DNA of 64,000 nucleotides from contig CM071594.1 in NCBI GenBank assembly GCA_036435485.1, positions 105,551,001 to 105,615,000 on the forward strand, read 5' to 3'. Under the pieces are notes generated by a model that did not search any database, was not told the DNA's origin, and saw only the letters and a list, made by a program, of their open reading frames with translations. The stretch is from Saposhnikovia divaricata (Eukaryota > Streptophyta > Magnoliopsida > Apiales > Apiaceae). How positions within the stretch are numbered: the first letter of the stretch is position 1; each line of letters begins with the position of its first letter. Made by a program: the position numbers and the translations under genes. Shown piece after piece: positions 54,545-64,000 of this stretch.

Positions 54545-57500
54545 GATAGGTTACAGTACTCAGAAACGAGAGTGTTGAGAGTTAAGTCTAAGTAGGAGAA
54601 TGACATACGAGATCGTAGTAAACTTATTATTGGACTACCGGAAGAGGTACCGGTGAGTAGAATGGACTGGAGTGTTTACTGGAGGTATTATACTAGGGTC
54701 GATAGAATCCTTAGAGACCTTCAGAATGATGAATAGAGGTTTGGGAGTCGTACATGACCTGTCATAGGTAATGATATAGGAAGCAAAGCGAAATCTCAAG
54801 AGCAGCTGAGGTAGAGGCGATATTGCCAATATGATCGGATGACTAGGCTAGCATAAATTTTGTGGCCCATAGTCCTTCACAGTTTAGGAGTCGGCATTTT
54901 AAGAATCAAGAAGTTTAGACTTCCCAAATGATTAAGGGTACTTAGTACTTGGAATAATGAAAGTCTTTTACTTTTGCTATAAGATCCGATTTTCGATAAG
55001 TAACGGGTGTACCTGAAAGTTGGTCACTATGCCGTTGTGGATTTCATTACCCTTGATGGCGAATTTTACATGTGTTATATGAGAATGTTATCATAAGACG
55101 AGCGTGCTAGATAATTCCACGCATGATTCGGACGCAAGAGCATGGTAGTTCAACTTAGAGAACAAACAAGTAGAATTAACAAAGGGACTCAAGAGAAGTT
55201 GAATATGGTTGCAACGAGCGATACAGTGATCTCAGAGTCTACTAAAAGAAAAGACCATCGGGTCTAGAGTGGGATCCTTTGATAGAGATGTTATCAGGGA
55301 CTACGTATATATGTATTGTAGACCTCAATATTTTTGGTATATGTTCACATACACACACCCGCCACTGAACCTATGGACTGCACTGAGATCCCTGAGAGAT
55401 CTCTTTGATCTGTTCCCAGGGGGAACTGGCCACTTGTGATTCATGTCGGAAGGCATGAAGTAGGACCCTATGGACTTAGCAGGTGTCCCCGGAATGATGT
55501 GAAGCTTGGTCTTCAAGATAAAGCACGGAAATGACAGATATATTTGTGAAACCCCAACTCGATAAATGACTTTAAGATAATGATTGAGAGACGCACTAGT
55601 TGGTGTCTTGTATTACGAAGACGAAGAGATGGAGTTACCCTCATAATGGTGATAATGAGATGCACGAATGATCATTAACTTATTTTGGTAACTACCGGCA
55701 GGTGCACTACTTCATTTTAAACTTTTCACTAACCATGTTACCTCGATTAGTTTATATCAGGTAACCCTTCAAGCTTTCTACTTCAAACTTTTGGAATAAC
55801 AACCAGTGATATACTTTCCCTAAAGCAGGAATTATCCGAAGTAATTTTATTTGATCCATGAACATTCTATGCAAAAATTTATGATGATCTTGTTCGGCTC
55901 AGGCCTATTTACACTTTCTTTCAATTATCCAAGGAAGGTTCAACAAATATTTCCTTAATTAATAGATGAATATTACTTAACGAATATTGATATTTGATTG
56001 CTTCTTTCATACTTGCACTCTTCAGTTGAGCTCATAAATATTTAACAAATTACCGAGGGCATGGATGATCTAATGTCCAGACATCCTTCATGAATTCTTT
56101 TCTTCTATTCAAGATGAGATTGTACATCGTACATTGAAATCATAGTAAGGATATCATTTTGATATTGGTATTCTGAATTTAATTCTATTGTAGGATCTGA
56201 TAAAGCATGTGTACGGAGGCACCCTTGGGTGGACCGTTTCACTGGTAAGTAATATTTGATGAGAGGTTATCGATTGTTCCGATACCTAGAACACTCTCTT
56301 CAGATTTTATAGTTTTCTTTTTCAAACTTAATAACTTCTTATTTTCATTCGTTGTCCGAGTAGCCTAAAGTTTCTTCAGTGGCTACGATGTTGAAATTCC
56401 GTTCTAGCCAATTGAAACTGGCTAGTCGATATGTCAATATGAATGACTAGTTGATTGTTCTAACTAGTCAAAATTGTAATGTTGTGAAGAACACCTAGCT
56501 AATTGTCCTAGCTAGTGGTGATGTCTCAAACAGGTGAACTAGCAAATTTTGTCTAGCTAGTTGCTAGTGTTTCTTGAAAAGGACTAGTTATTGTTTCACT
56601 GGTCCAACTCCAAATTTAATTCATTCCGCAATGCATTTTGCATGTGGTAAAGTATGATGATGAAAAGTTTTACCGAATAACTTGATTGAGACCTAGTGAG
56701 GTCGCCCACTCAACTTGAATTCTACCCATCTTCGTATCAGACTTTATGTCACTTGAATATTCTGTTCTTTCATTCATATAATGAAGATTCATTTGAAACC
56801 ATAGATTACGTGAATGATAAACTGCTTCATTTTTTTTATTGTCATAGAGTAGAATTGCTTTCGATCGATTGACCATTATTAATGGGACTTTTAGATCCTC
56901 TATTTTTGAGGAAAAGTATTCACCAGATGTAAAAATGGTATAAAGATCGTCTTTATGACTTTTGTATCCAACAATCATTGCCCTCGTGCAACACTCTCTA
57001 TGATATCACATTACAAAATTATCAAGACATGAAGGAATAAACCTTGTTGTATTCTTTCTGTCCATCCTTACATCTCCAAAAAATCGAGACTCCTAGTATT
57101 TGGAACCATCAACATTCTTGGAACATCCAATGTGGAATTCTTATTGAAATTATCTATTGGACCTTGTTATTTTGAAACCATTCCTTTCAAAAGTGATTAC
57201 TCTAAGGTGAACAGGAGGTACAATTGTGAACCGCTGCACCAATATGTGATCAAAAAAAAAAAACCAAATGTTGTAAATGTGCAGCCAGAGCGTTATGTCG
57301 AGTAATTATTTATAGTAGGAATAACATGTCGGGGCATACCACAAGGACCTTTAATATTAGTGTGAGTAAGGTTATAAGAAATGATGAGGTGGTTGGGAGT
57401 ACGCTCCTACCAACCGTTGTCAGGATGTTATATTAATGAATTCTGGAGTTACCAAGCCTTTTCCTGATCCAAGAAATTCAAATCGATTGCGATGTAAGAC

Positions 57501-59751
57501 ATATCCTTAGAGGAAACTAACATGGAAGTGAGATGGACAAGAAAGGAAGAAATATCGTGGCAAGAATGTGAAGCTTTACTTAGCTTAAAGGGATTGATGC
57601 ACATAGAGAGACATAAAGTTTAAAAGACCCCTAATAGAAAATGGATGCATGGATATATCCGAATGATCCTTCGAGATTACCACCTAATCAAGTTTATTGG
57701 GAATCGCAGCAGCATGCAGGCCTCAGACTGATTGGCGCCAGTTGTGAAAGAGGACGAGCGTATGACATCTTACATATACCATCGAGAATCGATACCCCTA
57801 ACTGGAGATGTAGGAATTGTTGACCAGTTAAAACGCGTAGTTGTTTTTCAAGGATAAGGTTGAAAGGCGGGTTTCACCAACTCAAGATCGACCTCTGTAC
57901 TGTGCCAAAGTTGGCATGTCACACTAATATACGTTATAAAATTATGGTAGTATCATTTGAGTGGACTAGCAAGTCAGAAGCCTTTATGGATTAATGAACA
58001 AAGTTTTGGAATGAATTGATATATTAGCAACAACCTCGTTGTTAGCTATAATTAATGATAAAAATAGGACTTTGAGAGTCACCATGATGCGTCTTTCAAG
58101 AGTTTAAGTGGTGTGCTGATGCAGTAGAAAGGGGATGATAGCCTATACTCTAGACAACATAAAGGTTACGGGATAGGATATACTAACCGTGAGTCTGGGA
58201 TTAGTCATGATGACGTTCACGCATAAAACTGAGACGTTAACTTTATGAGAAATGTGTGAAATTTTTTCCACAAGTGCCATAAGTATATCTTCATATTAGA
58301 ACTAAACATAAGAAAGAGAAGGTGACGAAAGGGAGCAGGGGGTATAATGGAGAAATCTGTTATTACCCAGGAAAGGCTAGTGTGGTGGCCGATACCTATA
58401 GAATGGATTATTCAAAATTTGAATTCAATCAGTATTGACCAAGAAAATAGGGTATATACAATAAAGAATAATGTTAGAGGAAAATGACTAAATTATGGGG
58501 AAGGACAAAGATGTACAGAGAATTAAGAGAATGTTTGGCAAACGGATATGAAGAATGGTATTGGCAAACTATTAAGTACAAACGCCACATGTCAAAAAAC
58601 AAAATGATAGAGATCTAGTGGATTAATTCCGCCTGTAGAAAATCTTGAACGTGGACAGAATTATAATGAACTTCATGAGTAGGTCGCCGAAGACCGAGCC
58701 AAGAGATGGCCCTAGTTGATTTATAATTGCTGGACCAAGTGATTTACCTACGAGAGACCTTCCATTTAGGAGATTATCGATTTATAAACGGAAGAGATGG
58801 TGGTGCAATATAAAACTTCTGCAGTGATTACGTCAGATAGAGACTTAAGGTTAAACTTCGAATATTGAAGGTGCTTTCAAGTATAATTAATAAAGAGATT
58901 GAGCGTATGTACTAATTTGATCTGTGGCTGACGGACAGGGAAGAAGAATTATCCAGACGATCGAATTTATATTTAGTGTCGTGCCTTAGATTTCACGGGG
59001 CAGTCGAGAATAAAAACTTATCCATGAAATGAATGTTGTTATCACGATCGTCACCATGCGAACGTAAGGACGTCTCTTGTAAAGCGTACTATGAAAGAAG
59101 AAGTTTCGCTTTTCTTGCGTTACGAATAAGTCAAAGAACGAGGGATATAGTAGCGGAACTGGTTCGACGTATACCGAAGACTATACCGTATCCATAGCAA
59201 ATGGTAACGGCTGACGGGAGGCAACACATGCGTGCTAATCAAGCCAAGGAATATGAGGAATACCATGTGTATTGACGTTGTCTCAGATTATAGAACACGA
59301 CCACAAAGTATTCACGGCCCAACGATACAAGGACTCAACACGGATACTATGAACAAGGTAGAAGAGGAACGTATAAGTAGTGGGATAGAAATTTTCATTC
59401 ATAGAACAACCGATAAGGAATACAGGTCGAGGAGAGCATACGTTGAGAAGCAACATTAAAGCGTTGGTAAGATCAAGGTAAGATAACAAAAGGGTTGAAG
59501 TGTCAACCTGAGAGTTGGGAAGGGTAAAGTTGGAATTGTATCCACAACTATTTTCCTTAGGTTCTTAAGATAGGATCCTTTTAAGGAGAGGAGACTGCAA
59601 TAACCCAAATTTTATGGGTGGATGAGAAATTTTTGCGATCACCAGATGTACGAATTATTAAATGAAGATTTCGAATTCATATTACGTCCTTACTGTGCAG
59701 ACGAGGGTATGTAAAAGTCATTAGTTTTTTTTACGAAACCCATTATTTCAA
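54545..59751 (+). pseudogene. Decayed gag-pol of the chromovirus
   Basis: No long frame survives, but remnants in pol order are readable. Near 57855-57990 the RT phrase FSRIRLKGGFHQLKIDL, VPKLACHTNIRYKIMVVSF and EAFMD stands for the usual FSKIDLRSGYHQLKI...AFMD, followed by a ruined catalytic site (near 58050). Near 58930 ADGQGRRIIQTIEF stands for the integrase TDGQSERTIQTIED. The gag region (54.6-56 kb) was not recognised. Blocks near 55.3-55.5 and 56.4-57.0 kb do not look like pol and may be inserted pieces: minus-strand open stretches there (55325-55516, 56670-56978) are unassigned. CTAGCTAGT-like words cluster at 56405-56590. Confidence 0.65.
59566..59625 (+). other. Extra purine tract and LTR-start-like block
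   Basis: GGATCCTTTTAAGGAGAGGA then CTGCAATAACCCAAATTTTA parallels the true 3' boundary GGAATCCTTTTAAGGAGGGA then GCTGTAAGAACCCTAATTTT at 60223-60263. It looks like the 3' end of an older element ahead of the chromodomain segment, and so marks a recombination joint. Confidence 0.55.
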
Positions 59752-60210
59752 ATGGTCAAATTTTGTGAGATATCAAAGGAGTATGAGGTGGGAGACTTCG
59801 TGATGCTAAAGGTATCCCTCTGGAAAGGATTGATGCGGTTTGGTAAGAAAGGGAAGCTAAGTCGGAGGTTTATTGGACCTTTTGAGATTTTGAGGCGTAT
59901 TGGGAAGTTAGCCTACGAGTTAGTCTTGCCCCCAAGCTTGCAGCAGATTCGTAATGTGTTTCATGTGTCTATGCTACGACCCTACCACACGGACTTTCGA
60001 CATGTGATAGAATACGACCAGATAGACCTACAGCCAGATTTGACTTATATGGAGAAACCAGTGGAAATCATGGATAGGAAAGAACAAATGCTAAGGAACA
60101 AGGTTGTCAAACTAGTGAGAGTTTTGTGGAGGAACCAGAATGTCGAAGAATCAACATGGGAACTAGAGAGCACGATGCGTGAAAAGTACCCCCAACTGTT
60201 TTCAACCTGA
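59752..60210 (+). CDS. Integrase C-terminus and chromodomain, intact fragment
   Basis: An open frame of 152 codons. The N-terminal half (YEVGDFVMLKVSLWKGLMRF, GPFEILRRIGKLAYELVLPP, NVFHVSMLRPYH) is the integrase C-terminal GPY/F region. The second half (KPVEIMDRKEQMLRNKVVKL, VRVLWRNQNVEESTWELEST) is a chromodomain of the Tekay/Del kind, which steers integration to marked chromatin. It ends 33 bp before the 3' LTR, as usual in chromoviruses. The ATG at 59752 is not a natural start, since the region normally continues from integrase. Intactness next to a ruined pol is striking. Confidence 0.85.
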   Translation: MVKFCEISKEYEVGDFVMLKVSLWKGLMRFGKKGKLSRRFIGPFEILRRIGKLAYELVLPPSLQQIRNVFHVSMLRPYHTDFRHVIEYDQIDLQPDLTYMEKPVEIMDRKEQMLRNKVVKLVRVLWRNQNVEESTWELESTMREKYPQLFST

Positions 60211-60222
60211 TTCCGGGACGGA

Positions 60223-60243
60223 ATCCTTTTAAGGAGGGAAGGC
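60223..60243 (+). promoter_or_regulatory. Polypurine tract of the chromovirus
   Basis: TTTTAAGGAGGGAAGGC lies directly before the TGTAAG of the 3' LTR, in the standard plus-strand priming position. Confidence 0.8.
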
Positions 60244-63200
60244 TGTAAGAACCCTAATTTTTGTAATTTTTTTTTATAATATCATATGACATTGTCAATT
60301 TGGAACCTTTTGAGTCACCCATGTTGTTTAATGGAATGGATTATCTGAGAAATTTATGTTGTTACATTCACTGTGTAAGGAAAAGGGAATATTGCTGAAT
60401 GCCAGAGTCTTATTGCTAGTAAGATTTATAAAACTTGGGATTTGAGAGTTATTAGAGTATTAAAAGATTTTTAAGAGACTATGACAAGGGGTTATAAATA
60501 TTCAAGGAATTTACACAATTAAGTACTTAAGGAATTACAAGGAAATCTCTACGTGACAAAATATTATTACGAGGAGTTTAATTAAGATACGTTATGAAAT
60601 GATGATTAAGTGACAAGTATTGGTGGAGGAATAATAATACAAGGAAGGATATTACATGCAAGTCTCATGAAACTAGATTGTTAGAAAAGCAAACTAGAAA
60701 ATGCAAAAGCAACCAATGAATAGTAATTAGTTGGTGCATTATTCTAGGAGACAAAGGAGTATGGTGCATGCCTAGTCTACTACCTAAGGTGTCAACATGT
60801 GATACACTACCAATACATATCAATACATAACACAATAATACATATCATAACACATTACCCAACCAAAACAACTCACCCCCCCCCCTTTTGTTCAAGAACT
60901 CTCGGCCCAAGCTCTCAAGGGAGGAAGAAGAAGAATTTTCTTCAACTTCCCCTCACTTACAAATCAAGGCAAAAATCCTAGGTCTCCTATACACTATAAA
61001 GAAGGTATGCTATGAATTTCACACCATTTTATCCATCCAATCTTGAGATATTAATTGTTAAAGATAGAGTGAATAGTAACCACGTGTGTTTATCTTTTAG
61101 ATCTTGAAGGATTAAGGGTTGTAGGAGCTCATCTAAGTGTTCTTGAGACTTTTAAAGCTTACCCAAGGCTCCTAGATACTCAAGAAGGTATAAAACTCTA
61201 ACCCCTCTTGGTTATGAATTATTTATGGTGTATAATAATAGATCCATGGATGTTAGTGTGAATCTTGGACATATAAGTTATGGATGATGTAGATCTTGAG
61301 TTTAAATGTTGTGGTTGTGATTTTTAAGCTTGTGGTTAGTGTATGTAACTCCATGTGTGCTAGAGAGTATGATCTTGGTGGTTTAGATGATGGTTGTGAT
61401 GTTTATATGGGATTCTTGAATGGTTAAGTGGGAAAAACATGCTGTGTAAATTTTCCAGGAACTTGTACTGTCTTGTAGGAGGGTTTTGAACCCCTAAATC
61501 TTGTCCCCTGAAGTCCTAATATATATTGTTGGAAAGGTATTTGAATGTAGTTTCCAGAAATATAAGGTTCATGACTAGGTGATGTATAGATTTTGAGTTA
61601 TGGCCTGAGAAGTGAAAAGTATTTCTGGAATCCGAATTGCATTAAATGGTCCACTTGTGAACCTTGTTTAAACACCTAAAAATTTATGTAGTATCATGGA
61701 AAAATTAGGGGAGCTAGTAAATGCAGTGGTGAAGGTTACCCAAAAAGAATTGGATTAAAATATGTATTTTTCAATTTTATAAAAATGTTGGAGTAAAATC
61801 CGCGCAAGTGAAAAACCACTTAGGAGATTAGTTTAAAGTAGTTTTAAGAGTATTCACTTGAGTTTCGAGTTTGAGGAATAGATTTGAGTCGAATGGGTAA
61901 AGAATGTGATAATGTGATGACATGGTCATATAGGAGGGTTAGTGGGTCAAATGGTGGAGTCGCTAAAATGGCCTTGTATTCTTTAAAACATTATGATTAA
62001 GTGGTGTTGCTAAGATACTAACGAGCGAATATTGGATATTTATAGATTGTCGCTCCACTCCACGAGCCCGACCACCCCAACCTTCCCAAGGCAAGTTTTC
62101 CAACCCTAAGCATTTATTTTCAAGATATTATGTTCCTGATTCTACCTATGCAAGTTTACTTTTCAAAACTTACATATATAAGGACTTTCACTGTTGTGTT
62201 TGTAGTTTTCAATCGTATTATGTGCCTATGCCTATTGAGGTTATGATGAAAATTGAGATATATGCTCATATATGTTTGTACCCCCTTGAACTTAGAATGA
62301 AATATTTTCTTCGGACAGCAACTCTAGCAATAGAGGTCGTAGCGGTCCATATATACCATTGACCGGGGAGCGGTATATTATCATATCGTAATTAAATTGC
62401 GAAAACCCGAAGGGTCGTTCGGGAAGTATCGTGTACTTAAGTAATTATTTTTATATCATCATAAATACTCAAAATACCTATCTTGGATTAAAAGCTAATT
62501 TAATTTAATTATTATTTTATTAATTATTAATATTAAATCTTAAAATATCATTTATTAATTATTGTTCATTATTTTAAAGGCAAAGCTAATCCAAGATACC
62601 TTTAGCGTTTTCAAACTCGAACTCTTTCGAATCCAAAACATTTTCGAAAACCCCCGGTCAGGTTTTACTTCTTGTACATTTTTCAAGAATTATCGGTCGA
62701 CCGAGGTCGAACTTCAACTACTCGAATTTTCTATCAAAACGATTTTTGAAAAGAAAAGAAAAAGGGGACTCTGGCAGGTGTGGGAATCGTTGACGAACGA
62801 CTCCCGGGATGTGTAAGCGGCCGTGAGCCAGGCGGTCCATCAATTATTATTCCGGCCCAGGTGTTGCCGAAGGATGATTACGGATGTAGTTTTCATCGAG
62901 GGTGATTACGGATGTAGTTTTCACCCGAGGATAGTTACGGATGTAGTTTCTATCCTTCTACCGGAAGAGAAGACCCGCGGATTATTGGACTTGGATGTGG
63001 CGACTGATCATCGTCAATTCTTGTCAGGTTTTTATGTTTCTTCCAGTCCCATCCTCCACTTTGGAAAAATACTCAAACACTGCTTCTTGGGCCTAAGTGC
63101 CAAGTTGCCGATAGTGTGGTTTTTGATACGAAAAATATTGACATCGTGCAGTATCTAGAACTGCAAGATTTTTCAATAAAGATTGGCACGTGTTAGTGCA

Positions 63201-63960
63201 CTCTTGCAATTATTTCAAAGAATGAAATGTTTTTGAATGAGAAACCTTCTAAGATAAAGGAAGGAAAGAGGCTTGCAATGATGTATTCCCTGTACAGTAT
63301 GTTAACCGTAGAGTGTTTTGCCAAAAATGATATACTCATATGTATATATTTTCAAACTTGAGATATATTGAAATGGGAACCATATAAAGGGTTCATATGT
63401 TATTCTTAAAGCTCCTTAGTGAGTATAAATGTTTTATTCAAACTCGGACATATATATTGTCCAATTATGTTTTGAAATCTGAGATATATACCCATACAGT
63501 TGGGAATGTTTTCGAAATAAACCACTTTATTATTTTTCAAAAAGGTGAACTTGCTGAGCATTATGTAGCTCATTCTTGCTTTATAAAAACTTTTCAGAAA
63601 GAGAAGAATTTGGCCGATTAACTCCGCACCAGCAGAAGAGGAGTAGAAGATTTACCCCGGAGATGATTTAGTTCCTGATAAATACTACAGAGTAAGTCTG
63701 ATAGGTTTTCAACTGTAATAGTAAGACTTGTCTTCAAGTGTAGTTGTATAAGTGGAAGTGCGTAAGATTCTGGATTGTACAGATGAATTGTAATATTTAG
63801 TGTTACTCTTGATTATCGTTTCTGAGGCTCTAACTTGTTTGTGCGTAAGATTGAGGTCTGGATGGATGTATTGTTGAGTTGTAAAGTTATTACAGGTATG
63901 ATATGGTTGAATGGTGATGTGACGACTTGAATCTTTGACCTCGGATTTGGGGGCGTCACA
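60244..63960 (+). repeat. 3' LTR of the chromovirus
   Basis: It matches 50808-54528 along its whole length. By eye about one to three differences per 100 bases are seen in the first 200 bp and fewer later, plus small indels in T and C runs. It ends GGGGGCGTCACA, followed by the duplicated AACGT. Confidence 0.93.
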
Positions 63961-64000
63961 AACGTGGCTGGTGGGTTACCCGTTTTTTGCATGGCATTTG
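63961..64000 (-). other. Tat-like element interior resumes
   Basis: After the second AACGT the sequence should continue the interior interrupted at 50807. Only 40 bp are visible. Confidence 0.5.

Larger units (their letters stand above)
50808..63960 (+). mobile_element. Complete 13.15-kb chromovirus LTR retrotransposon (Del/Tekay-like)
   Basis: Two LTRs of about 3.72 kb flank a 5.7-kb interior. AACGT is duplicated on both sides (50803-50807, 63961-63965). A tRNA-Met primer site follows the left LTR and a purine tract precedes the right one. The LTRs are nearly identical while the pol is full of stops, apart from an intact chromodomain end. The element therefore cannot have supplied its own enzymes at its last move. 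It sits inside the Tat-like element. Confidence 0.92.

Noticed and set aside
55325..55516. Minus-strand ORF with IPGTPAKSIGSYFMPSDMNH as a possible captured gene
   Set aside because: Only 63 codons, no family recognised and decayed surroundings; kept only as an unassigned block in the pol remnant.

Overview
The window looks like nuclear DNA of a flowering plant, probably a eudicot. It is AT-rich, almost free of ordinary intact genes, and built from nested transposable elements: plant LINEs (L1 and RTE types), Ty1/copia and Ty3/gypsy pieces (a chromovirus and Tat-like elements), and MITEs of the Stowaway, Tourist, hAT and CACTA kinds. Intron signals (GT..AG), tRNA-Met-type primer binding sites and a receptor-kinase-like exon fit a plant. 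Stowaway ends of this style would fit Apiaceae, but I cannot name the species.

Layout. 0-5.1 kb: end of a gypsy element holding two unrecognised open frames, a 252-bp LTR with internal sequence on both sides, then a decayed chromovirus-type LTR. 5.1-9.9 kb: a duplicated segment, a broken copia gag-pol fragment, AT-rich filler and a gypsy-like noncoding tail. 10.9-18.1 kb: a Stowaway MITE, a Tourist-like MITE, and a full-length L1 LINE with a 17-bp target duplication, an intact 1348-aa ORF2 and an ORF1 broken by two nonsense codons. 19.3-22.3 kb: a noncoding minus-strand LTR element with hairpin repeats. 22.9-26.3 kb: second copy of the duplicated segment, a hAT MITE and a 5'-truncated RTE LINE.

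26.9-31.6 kb holds the only host-like gene material: a trypsin-like protease fused in frame, across consistent introns, to a receptor-kinase fragment and a possible PDZ-like end. It is present as a plus-strand copy lodged inside a split minus-strand copy, and both are broken. 32.3-42.4 kb: several hAT-type elements with 8-bp target duplications, a 1-kb inverted repeat, a degenerate ~60-bp array and one end of a CACTA element.

From 42.5 kb to past the window end lies a large minus-strand Tat-like LTR element with a plus-strand (antisense), intron-containing ORF and an array of stem-loops. It is split at 50.8 kb by a complete 13.15-kb chromovirus (LTRs of about 3.7 kb, TSD AACGT). That insert has nearly identical LTRs and a decayed pol but an intact chromodomain end, so it looks like a recombinant moved in trans.

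The observations I rate most worth checking are the tandem stem-loop arrays of the Tat-like elements, whose stems vary by compensating base changes, a matching stem-loop beside the polypurine tract, and the protease-kinase chimera in its nested inverted duplication. All family names come from reading motifs by eye; no search was run.
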